From NCBI GenBank assembly GCA_937899725.1, contig CALCCA010000064.1, positions 1-64,000 of the forward strand: a stretch of DNA of 64,000 nucleotides, in the 5' to 3' direction. The notes below the pieces were generated by a model, which saw only the letters and a list, made by a program, of their open reading frames with translations, had not been told where the DNA came from and ran no database searches. Position numbers and translations under genes: made by a program. The stretch's first letter is position 1. Each line of letters starts with the position of its first letter. The DNA is from an uncultured Halomicronema sp. Lineage in GTDB: Bacteria > Cyanobacteriota > Cyanobacteriia > Phormidesmidales > Phormidesmidaceae. Shown here piece by piece: positions 57,301 through 64,000 of the stretch.

Positions 57301-58928
57301 AACCACGTTGGGAGGAAGCGCGGATTGTGCCGATGTCAGACGATCAGGTGCTGGTCTTAGTGCGTGATATTGATGATCGCAAACGCGCCGAACAAGCGCT
57401 GCAGCAAAGTGCCGCCCTCAACCGAGCAATTGTCACCGCCTTGCCTGACCTGCTGGTGCGCATGACCTGTGACGGCGTTTGTCTCAGCGTTCAACAACCG
57501 GCTGGTTTTCCGGTGGCGACTGACTCGACTCAGGGCATCGGCTGGCATATTCGCGATGTCTTACCACCAGTGCTGGCGGCGCAGCGCCTGACCCAGATTG
57601 AGCAAGCTATGCTCACCCAACAAACTCAGGTTTATGAATATCAAATCGAAGTCAACGATCAACTGCGCTGGGAAGAAGCGCGGGTCGTGCCGCTCGCCGA
57701 TGATGAAGTCTTGGTTTTAGTGCGAGACACCCATGAACGGCGGCAGGCCGAAGATGAAGTTCGCCGCCTCAATCAGATGTTAGAAGGACAAAATCAACAG
57801 CTAGAGGAGTTAGTCGAGCTGCGCACCGCCGAACTGCTGACCTTCATGAATGCCCTGCCTGATCAGATTTTTGTGATTGACCGTGAACACAATGCGCTGG
57901 CCTTTGGTAATCAAGTCGTGATTGACTTTGCCAATAAGCGTAGCCGCCAAGAGTTTGAAGGCAGAAGCGTTTATGACTGCTTTACGCCGGAGCAAGCTGC
58001 TCAGTACGATGCGCAAAATCGCCAGGTATTTGAGACGGGAGAAATCCTCCACATTGCCGAAGAAGTGGCAGAAACGACCGATGGAGTATCGTACTTAGAC
58101 ACCTATAAAATTCCGTTGAAGCGAGCTGATGGCGAGACCTATGCCCTGATCGGAACGTCCCGTGATGTGACAGAGCTCGTGCAGGCCCGCCAATTGTTAG
58201 AAGCTCAGGCGAGACAGCTAGAGACGACGAACCAAGAGCTCCAAGCCTTTTCCTATTCGGTCTCCCATGACTTAAGGGCCCCTTTACGCCACGTCAATGG
58301 GTTTGTGGCGGCCTTGAAACAGCGTTTAGCAGCCACGGCCGTCCCCCCCGATGCCAAAATCAGCCACTACCTAGACGTGATTGAAAACAGCAGTCATAAA
58401 ATGGGGCTGCTGATTGATGGCTTGTTGACGTTGTCGCGTGTGGGTCGACGAGAGATGACGTTATATCCCGTGCCTTTGGGGCCGATTGTGGAGCAGGCGA
58501 TCGCCCTCATCCAAGACTTACCGGAAAATGATCGCGATCGCGTGCAAATTACCATTGACGAGCTGCCGATGGTAAACGGCGACGCCACGTTGCTAGAGCA
58601 AGTATTCAGTAATCTGATTAGCAATGCGGTGAAATTTAGCCGCGATCGCACCCCAGCCGTCATTCAAATTGGCCAGCGCACCGCTGATGGCGCGATCTTT
58701 GTATGCGATAACGGCGTGGGATTCGACATGACCTATGCTGACAAGCTCTTTAGCCCATTTCAGCGGTTACACAAGTCAGCAGAATTCGAGGGCACCGGGA
58801 TCGGGCTGGCGATCGTCAATCGAGTCATTCATCGTCACGGCGGCCGCATTTGGGCTGAGAGCACCGTGGGGCAGGGCACGACCTTTTATTTCACCCTATC
58901 GGCTGAGTCCACACCGACTGATGCATGA
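51399..58928 (+). CDS. Giant multi-PAS sensor histidine kinase
   Basis: A 2509-residue soluble histidine kinase. I count about 16 PAS/PAC units, one GAF domain (about 1340-1490, between PAS10 and PAS11), then HisKA and HATPase. The phospho-acceptor is H2290 in FSYSVSHDLRAPLRHV. The N box is NLISNAVKFS, G1 is DNGVGF (D2437) and G2 is GTGIGLAIV, so the kinase core looks active. There is no receiver domain and no membrane helix. PAS12/13 (NMPGVIYRYH / NMPGIIYRYH) and PAS14/15 (NRAILQALPDLL / NRAIVTALPDLL) are tandem duplicates. The start is GTG 51399; ATG 51453 is possible. Signals are unknown, and no response regulator is adjacent. Confidence 0.92.
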   Translation: MSFPGALSATNCQPNPLVMMNDRCFEPQTPALLQAINQQGQITAVSDRWLAWLGYQRAEVIGASWQDFLTEASRAQLMTSQPVQPVPTPPLQDLTWQWVARSGAIADVTIATTGCWNEAGELDGYVMGLTDITAALQIERDLAACRERLEQLVSDRTAELTQVNQQLQREISRREATETRLYRRDQTYRASFDAAPLGIIHTTLDCRFERANARFCELLGYSLAEVSSLDVQTITHPDDRGKHASEYAQLLAKDSSMAHFTVEKRYRRKDGSTLWANTTVSIVRDEADAPLFAIAIIADITDYKRAQLAQQTLERRLQLIAKTVSDVFRIDDARTQRPVYSSPNFEPLWGMPVTAIDNGFSALTERVHHEDRADFQHQTQQAFASLEPIEFEFRIHRDGTWRWLSQRCFPVLDETGRLHQVVGVTRDITPRKVAELALQKSEERFRLLADNVQDVFWLRDAATAQVLYISPAFERLCQMPLATILENSLAFLDRVHPDDLAQLTAKIQASLIDQQPFQAEYRLVLPDGTRRWVSDRGTTIFDASGCPNKIVGIATDITERKRAEASLKQYERIIAHNPDPVCLVDADYTYRLVNATFQTWTGLTVDLMGEHIVEFIGEDFFTTVAKDRFDRTLAGEIQYFEEWAFNPNQSAAQFISITYTPYYEDDGTISGVINSIRDLTALQQARDRLAATTERLQLHIQNSPLAVIEWDQDQRIQSWSAQASTMFGWSATAMVGQHVSEVPLFRLERLSDVEAHIEALRQNTTHHQTVLSRNLTRTGDEIYCEWFNSALVDDAGQLISILSFVQDVTQRYRTQTALQASEERWQLALQGSNEGIWDWQIVTGKVFHSPRWKALLGFAAEELSDTYETWYDRIHPDDQAPVTAAIAAHLQRETPTYSVEYRIRHRSGEYIWMSSRGQAVFDDAGQPVRFVGSSGDISDRKQAELALRSSQQLLQLVFDNMPQRVFWKNLAGQFLGCNQAFAADMGETDPVTIIGKTDQELSALDPACASAYREHDRAVLEADQRLTREEQPLYSDGTFRWVSTTKLPLRTAQNELIGVFGSYEDITDRVLARQSLQRYVHMVEAAKDGICLIDTDYRYQIINSTYREWYGDGERPILGQTIAEVLGQDTFEQRLKPLHDRCLRGETIRYADWFNFPDRERCFRSVTMTPYVENNGDITGIVTNIRDLTPFKQSELKQQQLLEDRVQAEIAQRQSEAGFRALFEQSAVSMAQIALDGTYLKVNPAFCQLLDCQAADLLNEHYAEFIHPDDRATARSRVDEVASGVVPSHLIAQRFLQADGAIHHVQAMVTAMQGHADSPEFLACVYNNVTEQVIAEKAVHNILEGTASVTGAEFFPALARHLADSLGVDHILINQLTDENTLSTLAFWSGGALQPTFTYGLSQTPCERTLAAGWFYCPDGVQVAFPHDADLALLHAESYLGLALAGEDGQVLGEICAIHSQPMQNFDNSMALLRIFAARASAELERQRSNQVLVATEAKWRNMLDHMPVLLDAVDSDGIVTLWNRECERVTGYSADEVIGNPEAFAWFYPDVTYRQEMISAWEARGNNYRDWEWPLTCKDGRQRLIAWSNLSDLFPIPELGVWGIGVDVTDRRRAEDALRRSEARYQRLAANMPGVIYRYHQLPESADYFSYVSPGSRQLWELEPAAVMADASAVWSLLHPADEAGFNTSIAAAIAADRPWFYEHRIVTPSGQQKWIQGTAKAAQQDDGSYVWDGILVDVTDRKQAETDLIASESRFQRLATNMPGIIYRYHRQPDGSDSFSYLSAACREILAVEPQQGIQDSDLIWHLTHPVDRPRLEAAITDSAQRLMPLVIDYRIVTGTNQLKWLQMIARPVQEPNGDCLWDGIIIDITRQKATQAALQESEALNRAILQALPDLLMRMRRDGLCLDMQYPSDFNVMCPKEKQIGQRVQDILPAAMATNRLQMIEQALVTGKTQIYEYELLIAEQPRWEEARIVPMSDDQVLVLVRDIDDRKRAEQALQQSAALNRAIVTALPDLLVRMTCDGVCLSVQQPAGFPVATDSTQGIGWHIRDVLPPVLAAQRLTQIEQAMLTQQTQVYEYQIEVNDQLRWEEARVVPLADDEVLVLVRDTHERRQAEDEVRRLNQMLEGQNQQLEELVELRTAELLTFMNALPDQIFVIDREHNALAFGNQVVIDFANKRSRQEFEGRSVYDCFTPEQAAQYDAQNRQVFETGEILHIAEEVAETTDGVSYLDTYKIPLKRADGETYALIGTSRDVTELVQARQLLEAQARQLETTNQELQAFSYSVSHDLRAPLRHVNGFVAALKQRLAATAVPPDAKISHYLDVIENSSHKMGLLIDGLLTLSRVGRREMTLYPVPLGPIVEQAIALIQDLPENDRDRVQITIDELPMVNGDATLLEQVFSNLISNAVKFSRDRTPAVIQIGQRTADGAIFVCDNGVGFDMTYADKLFSPFQRLHKSAEFEGTGIGLAIVNRVIHRHGGRIWAESTVGQGTTFYFTLSAESTPTDA

Positions 58929-59084
58929 TCAGTCTGCGCGCCCGCATGCTCTATGGCAGTATTCGGAATGCCGCATACCCTTCGGGAAGTGCAGAGCCCT
59001 ACGAAAGTCGGAGTTGAAAAGCCCACCCAATAGTGATTTCAGTGATCTGTAATGATCTCATCATATCAAGTCCGGATGCAGAGG
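58929..59084. other. Spacer after the giant kinase gene
   Basis: A short non-coding stretch between the kinase stop and the transposase remnant. No clear terminator was seen. Confidence 0.3.
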
Positions 59085-59641
59085 CCCAATTAAGGAGGAG
59101 AGACGGTAGGCGACCACTGCCACTAGAGTCAGCCCTCGAATTAAGTCGGGACGCTTCCACAGTTCCGGACAGCGATAGCAGAGGGCTGCTGCCCCGCTCT
59201 CGATGGTTTCGCAAGACTGGGGAGAGATCGCTTTGTGGATCAATGGCCATTATCTTTTGGCTGGTTACCACGCCGGCGAATCGGGCGGTCGAAAGACCCG
59301 GTGCCTCCCCTCGGGAAGGACGAGCGTTTGAGTCGGGTGTCATCGGGCTTGCTCCAGCACCCACACAAGCTGCTGCTTGGTACGCACTCCAAAAGGTGGG
59401 GCAAAATCCAGCCGGACTCGGCTACCGCTCTCGGTCTTCACTCGCGGTATCAGCCACCAGTCGGTTTGCCCCGTCGGCAGACACCCAAAGCCGTCAAGCC
59501 AAAACCATTGAAATTCCTGAGGCAACTTTTTCCCACGCCACGGGGGGCTGTTCATCGACGTCGAGATTGTGGGGGTGAGGCACCCGCAGGGGATATGTCA
59601 TGGCCTTGAGATACTCCCAACCTCGCTGGCGATTGAAATGA
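59085..59641 (-). pseudogene. IS630-family transposase remnant
   Basis: Read on the minus strand from the end of murB, three pieces match the C-terminal two-thirds of an IS630-type transposase. First comes HFNRQRGWEYLKAMTYPL and VPHPH (the PRPRH-like end of the winged-helix part). After a frameshift near 59560 comes KKLPQEF, later LDFAPPFGVRTKQQLVWVLEQAR (like FAQAFGV...LLVLDQAGWH). Then, past a TGA at 59340, come HPTQTLVLPEG, PPDSPAW, and PAKR-stop-WPL ... PDLIRGLT (like PYSPELQPAERLWPL ... LIRGLT). In-frame stops are at 59340, 59265 and 59250. The N-terminus is missing. Dead element; exact ends unknown. Confidence 0.78.
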
Positions 59642-60583
59642 TTAGGAAGTTCTGAATTGAGGGCCATCAAAGTTGCCCAACAGACGCACTTCAGGATGTA
59701 GCAAGATATTCCATTGGTCTTGGACTCGGTCTTGTACAGACCGAATCAGATTCAAAACATCTTCGGCGGTGGCTCCGCCCACATTCACAATAAAGTTGGC
59801 GTGCATGGGTGAGACCTGGGCTTGGCCAATCTGCAACGCCTTCAGCCCGGTTTGCTCAATCAGCCAGCCCGCTTTGTGGGAGCTTGGGTTACGAAAGACA
59901 CTGCCACAGCTGGGTAAGTGATAAGGCTGAGTTGAGCGTCGCTGGGCGATCGCGGCTTGAGTATCAGCCATGACCTCGGCGACAGCATCCCCAGGCGTTA
60001 ACTGAAACGTGGCCTGAGTCACCATACAGAGCTTCGACTGCAGGCTAGAGGTGCGATAGGAAAAGTTCAGCTCTTGAGGCGAGAGCATGATGGAGTCACC
60101 CGCCAGCGTGACCCCATGAGCTTGCATCAAGCTGTCTGCGGTGCAGGCTCGATGAGCGCCCGCGTTCATAAAAACTGCTCCACCGACCGTGCCGGGAATG
60201 CCCACAGCCCATTCCAAACCGCGCCAGCCGCGTCGTGCCGCTTTCCAAGCGAGATTGGGTAGCGGTTCACCGGCGGCAGCTGTCAATTGGCCGGTCGTTT
60301 CATCAAAGTCAACGCCCCGCAGATGACGGGTACAGACGACGAGGCCCTGCAAGCCGCGATCGCTCACTAGTAAATTAGACCCCGCGCCTAAAAAGGTCAC
60401 AGGTAACTCATGGATTTGAGCCCACTGCAAACTAGCGGCGATATCGCTAGACGTCTTCGGCAGAGTAAACCAGTCGGCTTTGCCGCCTACTCGATAAGAG
60501 GTGAAAGCCGCCAGTGAAATTCGCTGCTGCAGAGGAAACGTCGGCTCTTTGACCACGTCAATCGCATCCAGGGAAAGTACCAC
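59642..60583 (-). CDS. murB: UDP-N-acetylenolpyruvoylglucosamine reductase
   Basis: A 313-residue FAD enzyme that reduces UDP-GlcNAc-enolpyruvate to UDP-MurNAc in peptidoglycan synthesis. The FAD-binding part shows FTSYRVGGKADWF, VTFLGAGSNLLVSDRG and GIPGTVGGAVFMNAGAH. The catalytic serine region is PSCGSVFRNPSSHKAGWLIE, and the end is HANFIVNVGGATAEDV...LLHPEVRLLGNF. The type-I layout with a YRTSS loop is present. The start is GTG 60583. It lies 34 bp after murC on the same strand, so the two are almost certainly co-transcribed. The transposase remnant abuts its stop, but the protein is full length. Confidence 0.95.
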   Translation of the reverse strand: MVLSLDAIDVVKEPTFPLQQRISLAAFTSYRVGGKADWFTLPKTSSDIAASLQWAQIHELPVTFLGAGSNLLVSDRGLQGLVVCTRHLRGVDFDETTGQLTAAAGEPLPNLAWKAARRGWRGLEWAVGIPGTVGGAVFMNAGAHRACTADSLMQAHGVTLAGDSIMLSPQELNFSYRTSSLQSKLCMVTQATFQLTPGDAVAEVMADTQAAIAQRRSTQPYHLPSCGSVFRNPSSHKAGWLIEQTGLKALQIGQAQVSPMHANFIVNVGGATAEDVLNLIRSVQDRVQDQWNILLHPEVRLLGNFDGPQFRTS

Positions 60584-60617
60584 AGTCTATCTCCGCCAAA
60601 GTTCGCAACAACGGCAG

Positions 60618-62108
60618 CTATGCCTGTCGCACTGCCTGTATCTCTGCGTTCATGAAGGGTTCCATCACATCCGGAATAATTCGGTTGAGATTGCCAGCCC
60701 CTAAAAACAGAGCCATGTCACCCGGTTGTAGACGCTCGACCAAGACAGCACTGACGGCTTCTAAAGATGAGCAGTACTGCACATGGGGATGATAGGCCGC
60801 GATCGCATTGGCTACTGTTTTAGCAGAAAACCCTGGCGGCTCAACTTCACCCGCGCTGTACACATCCGTGACAATCACTTCATCCGCATCTTTGAAGGCT
60901 TGAGCAAAGTCTTCCAAGAAAGCAGCGATCCGACTGTAGCGGTGCGGCTGAAAAACGGCAAAAACGCGTTTTACATGACACCCCAGTGGGCGATCAGCTT
61001 TTTTCAGTAAACCGGCAGTTGCCAAGGTGACCTTAATCTCACTGGGGTGATGAGCATAGTCATCCACAAACTGAATGCCGTTATAAAATCCACGACTCTC
61101 AAAGCGGCGGCGCGCGCCTTCAAACTCGGCGAGTCCTGTGGCCAAGTCCTCAAAACTAGCGCCGACTTGACGACCAGCGGCAATCACCGCGAGAGCATTG
61201 CTCAGATTATGTTTGCCTGGCACTGAGAGACGCAATATGCCCAGCCGATGACCGCGTTCCCAAACCACCGCTCGGGTACCCGTAGCACCGTAGACCACTT
61301 CGCTAACGGTGTAATCAGCTTCCCCGCCGACTTCTACGGCATAGGTAATATCCGGCTCAATAAAGGAGCGAATAGTGGCGCAGTCGGCGGAAGCAATCAC
61401 GGTTTCTGCCTGCTCAGCAAACTGCCGAAAAATATCCACGACGTCGTCGAGACTACTGTAGTGGTCGGGATGATCCAACTCAATGTTGGTGATAATGCCG
61501 ATCTTCGGCGATAGCTTCACCAGCGAGCCATCAGACTCATCCGCCTCGGCCACAAACCAGTCGCTGCGGCCCAGATGAGCGTTGCCTTCCCAGGCCGAAA
61601 CTTCGCCCCCTACGACAATCGTGGGGTCAATATTGGCAGCTAAGAGGGCGTAGCCCATCATGCTGCTCGTGGTGGTTTTGCCATGGGTGCCAGCAACGGC
61701 AATGCTCTTTTGCTGCTGCATTAAGGCTGCTAACAGGTCAGAGCGATGAAAGATGGGACAGCCCATGGCCTTAGCGGCGCGGTATTCATCATTACTTTCG
61801 TTGATGGCCGTTGAGCAGATGACTTGAGGGAGGCTGACCGGCTGATGAGCACGGTTAGACACTCGGGCCTGATGGCCGTAGTCGCCGTTAACGTCACGCT
61901 CAAAAAAACTTAAATTCTCTGCTTCTTGTTTCCAAAAAACGTGAGCCCCTGATTCTTGCAGGCGCTGAGTTATGTGACTCAACCGCAAATCTGATCCTGA
62001 AACCGGTAGTCGCTGCTGCGTTAAGACATAAGCCAACGCAGACATTCCAATCCCGCCAATTCCAATGAAATGGAAGGGCCTACCGCTGAAATCCACAGAA
62101 TTCAGCAT
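60618..62108 (-). CDS. murC: UDP-N-acetylmuramate--L-alanine ligase
   Basis: A 496-residue Mur ligase that attaches L-Ala to UDP-MurNAc. The N-terminal Rossmann part is FHFIGIGGIGMSALAYVL and VSGSDLRLS. The ATP-binding loop is VAGTHGKTTTSSMM, followed by NIELDHPDHYSSL and FVDDYAHHPSEIKVTL. The C-terminal domain has RVFAVFQPHRYSR and DVYSAGE. ATG 62108 was chosen because GAGGAG lies 7 nt upstream; the GTG at 62135 would add nine residues. It is first of the murC-murB pair and divergent from the AlkA-type gene across about 1 kb. Confidence 0.96.
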   Translation of the reverse strand: MLNSVDFSGRPFHFIGIGGIGMSALAYVLTQQRLPVSGSDLRLSHITQRLQESGAHVFWKQEAENLSFFERDVNGDYGHQARVSNRAHQPVSLPQVICSTAINESNDEYRAAKAMGCPIFHRSDLLAALMQQQKSIAVAGTHGKTTTSSMMGYALLAANIDPTIVVGGEVSAWEGNAHLGRSDWFVAEADESDGSLVKLSPKIGIITNIELDHPDHYSSLDDVVDIFRQFAEQAETVIASADCATIRSFIEPDITYAVEVGGEADYTVSEVVYGATGTRAVVWERGHRLGILRLSVPGKHNLSNALAVIAAGRQVGASFEDLATGLAEFEGARRRFESRGFYNGIQFVDDYAHHPSEIKVTLATAGLLKKADRPLGCHVKRVFAVFQPHRYSRIAAFLEDFAQAFKDADEVIVTDVYSAGEVEPPGFSAKTVANAIAAYHPHVQYCSSLEAVSAVLVERLQPGDMALFLGAGNLNRIIPDVMEPFMNAEIQAVRQA

Positions 62109-63103
62109 CTTACACTCCTCGACATGCCACACCACACCAATATCAGGCGTATCATACCAGGTATCCCTAGGATGACCTAAAAACCGGCTCTAATTCACTA
62201 GACTAAGCATTATGCTTAGCTTTTAGCAATTTTGAATACACCCTGATCGAACAGATTCTGCTCAGGTTTAGTTGCATTTAACTACTTAGTGCAGCGATCG
62301 CAGCGGCAATGTGATGAGTTCAAATTCACGCCGCGATCAGCTTTTTCCACTGTTCTAAATGAAGGGTTGAGAAACGGTTTTATAGCTCTCTATACAGCCT
62401 CCTATTAATGGTTCCCGAATATAGCAAGAGATTTGGGTTTGAGAACATTGATGGCCGCGAATGTTACAGACAGCGCCTGGAAATTAAGTTTTCAGTCTAT
62501 TAATCGCTTTCCTCCTGGGGCAGCGCTATGGTGGTTTGCCCTAACATGCTGACCGGTAGGCAGATGGGTTTGACCTCAGCTCATTCAGCGACAGGCGACG
62601 GAAAGCTGATGCCTGGATTGAGTAATTGATTTCGGCAGCGCGATCAGCACAGTTTTGATCCTCGATTCAGTGGAGCCGTGCCCGGTTGAATGCAGCGCTC
62701 ATATCAAGTTTCAGTAGTTGGCCAATTCTCAGCGATAAATTATTCGTTGATCGCCCACCCAGGGCAACTTAAAAATTGAGCCAAGTGCGGAAAAATTCTG
62801 TTTTAGTGACTCGGTATATCTAGAACGGCGTCTCTGAGCAGGTTGACCCAGCTTATTCGCAGCTAACATCCGAGAGCGCTGATCGAGGCTCATGTTTAGC
62901 AAGGGTTTAAAGATGCCGCAACCTGACAGAAAAAGGTAGACACTGACGGTAGCTTGCCAACTCGCGGCCAGATCAAGGGGTTGAGTTGACTGGCCAGGTC
63001 TCTCAGGTTGGCGGCTAGAACGTTTGCTGCCAGGTCCGAAAATGGCGAGACAGCCTAGGGGACTTCTCCTATGCTGGGGCTGTCTTATTCAAAGACGGAT
63101 TGT
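62109..63103. other. 1-kb divergent intergenic region
   Basis: Between murC and the AlkA-type gene I find no convincing gene on either strand. A small hairpin CTAAGCA-TTA-TGCTTAG lies at 62203-62219. A compound hairpin at 63049-63084 (GACAGCC / GGCTGTC outside, TAGGGGA / TCTCCTA inside) sits just upstream of the AlkA start and covers an alternative upstream ATG at 63071. Confidence 0.45.
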
Positions 63104-64000
63104 ATGCTGACAGATGATCAACATTATCAAGCCCTCCTGAGTCGCGATCGCCGGTTTGATGGCGTCTTTTTTGTCGGTGTCGCGAGCACAGGGATTTACT
63201 GCCGTACGGTCTGTACAGCGAAACCGCCACAGCGCAAAAACTGCACGTTTTATCCCAGCGCTGCCGCTGCTGAGCGAGCCGGCTATCGACCCTGCCTGCG
63301 CTGTCGGCCTGAGTTAGCGCCAGGCCAGGCGAAGATTGACGCGATTGGACGGCTAGCGGCCGCCGCCGCTGGGCAGATTGAGAATGGCGTGCTGACGGAG
63401 CGATCAGTCGCAGAGTTAGCCCAGTTGCTGGGGGTGAGCGATCGCCATTTACGGCGGGTGCTGCGGCAAGAGTTGGGCGTGTCGCCGATTCAACTGGCAC
63501 AGACCCAGCGCTTGTTGTTGGCCAAACGGCTGTTGACCGACAGCCCCCTCTCGATTGCCGAAGTGGCGTTTGCCAGCGGCTTTTCGAGTGTGAGACGGCT
63601 GAACGTTCTCTTTAAAGAGCGCTATCGACTGCGACCCACCGACCTGCGCAAAACGCAACGGCCAACGAGCCGCTCGGGGCCTGAGACTCTCCGTTGTGAA
63701 CTGGCCTATCGGCCGCCGTTTCACTGGGCCAAACTGCTCGATTTTTTGGCGGGGCGAGCGATTGCTGGCGTGGAGCAAATTGAGCGCGATCGCTACCAGC
63801 GCACCGTGCAGATTGGCCCACATCAAGGCTGGATTTGCATATCGCCCCTGCCGACTCAAGACAAGCTGCAGGTCGAACTGTCGGTATCGTTGGTGGCGGC
63901 GATTTTACCTGTCCTCACACGGGTCAAAGCCCTCTTTGATCTGGCCGCTGATCCGGTTGCCATCGCCACGCATTTAGAGCAAGCGAACTTGGGTCAATGG
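63104..64000 (+). CDS. Ada-type regulator / AlkA DNA-3-methyladenine glycosylase, partial
   Basis: An open frame of 299 codons that runs off the right edge. Residues 1-75 are an Ada zinc domain: FFVGVASTGIYCRTVC and YRPCLRC give the four cysteines C33, C37, C64 and C67, with C33 the methyl acceptor of phosphotriesters in Ada. Residues about 80-185 are an AraC-type double HTH (ELAQLLGVSDRHLRRVLRQE and SIAEVAFASGFSSVRRLNVLFKE). From about 200 the AlkA N-terminal domain begins (LAYRPPFHWAKLLDFLAGRA); the catalytic HhH part lies beyond the window. ATG 63104 suits the family, and ATG 63071 is in frame too. The expected function is alkylation-damage repair and its control. Confidence 0.9.
   Translation, partial: MLTDDQHYQALLSRDRRFDGVFFVGVASTGIYCRTVCTAKPPQRKNCTFYPSAAAAERAGYRPCLRCRPELAPGQAKIDAIGRLAAAAAGQIENGVLTERSVAELAQLLGVSDRHLRRVLRQELGVSPIQLAQTQRLLLAKRLLTDSPLSIAEVAFASGFSSVRRLNVLFKERYRLRPTDLRKTQRPTSRSGPETLRCELAYRPPFHWAKLLDFLAGRAIAGVEQIERDRYQRTVQIGPHQGWICISPLPTQDKLQVELSVSLVAAILPVLTRVKALFDLAADPVAIATHLEQANLGQW

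Noticed and set aside
59033-59609. Plus-strand ORFs of 181 and 124 codons after the kinase
   Set aside because: They are antisense to the IS630 transposase remnant and have low-quality Arg/Pro/Ser-rich composition.
63069-63859. Minus-strand ORFs near the right edge
   Set aside because: They are shadows of the plus-strand Ada/AlkA reading frame, which carries all the family motifs and is open to the window end.
1-64000. CRISPR array or rRNA operon
   Set aside because: I saw no regularly spaced direct repeats of CRISPR type and no rRNA signature anywhere in the window.

Overview
The window looks like chromosomal DNA of a filamentous-type cyanobacterium. The octamer GCGATCGC (HIP1) is scattered through most genes. 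Several genes belong to cyanobacterial families: BtpA, SipA, Tic22, a TIGR04376 protein and a GH15/phosphorylase-kinase-like protein. The tmRNA encodes a cyanobacterial-style ANNIV... tag. The genus cannot be fixed from the sequence; a Leptolyngbya-like lineage is only a guess. Most of the window is core metabolism in short transcription units, with islands of accessory DNA.

Layout. 0-19 kb: GH15-like protein (-), argD, a small unknown gene, then gltB and gltD (glutamate synthase). gltB and gltD are separated by a 1.7-kb stretch with a MITE-like repeat, a HigB/HigA-like toxin-antitoxin pair and a degenerate M15-peptidase-like gene. A Uma2 nuclease, a DUF4411/ImmA-IrrE toxin-antitoxin-like pair, sipA and malQ follow. 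19-30 kb: Nudix, rimO, btpA, a small unknown gene, a LapA/degenerate-GGDEF protein, recR (no ATG/GTG/TTG at its conserved N-terminus), a pentapeptide-repeat protein, argJ, a large membrane protein and a GT2 glycosyltransferase. 30-42 kb: coiled-coil/PLD-like/TPR protein, TIGR04376, a GspC-like protein, tRNA-Pro(TGG), tic22, merR, an unknown protein, a 1.3-kb stretch with no convincing gene, a GltS-type Na+/glutamate symporter and an unknown 436-aa protein. 42-51 kb: murF, a JAMM peptidase, rplU-rpmA, a protein with an exact 19-residue repeat, tmRNA, a 59-aa ORF, a sulfotransferase-like gene and an Lhr-like helicase. 51-64 kb: a 2509-aa histidine kinase with about 16 PAS domains, an IS630-type transposase remnant, murB-murC on the minus strand, and an Ada/AlkA-type repair gene cut by the window end.

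Functional themes. Glutamate runs through several loci: gltB/gltD make it, a GltS-type symporter may import it, and argJ/argD use it for ornithine and arginine. murF, murC and murB give three steps of peptidoglycan precursor synthesis. malQ and the GH15-like protein belong to glycogen/glucan metabolism. recR, the Lhr-like helicase and AlkA are repair functions.

Most notable observations: a perfect 22-bp palindrome inside the gltB reading frame; recR apparently starting at ATT; a perfect 56-bp palindrome after rpmA; an exact 19-residue repeat (38-residue super-repeat) in the gene facing it; recently duplicated PAS pairs in the giant kinase; and a terminator-like hairpin inside the start of the symporter gene. 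I found no clear, wholly new multi-gene system. The gltB-gltD insert is the closest candidate for an uncharacterised accessory module.
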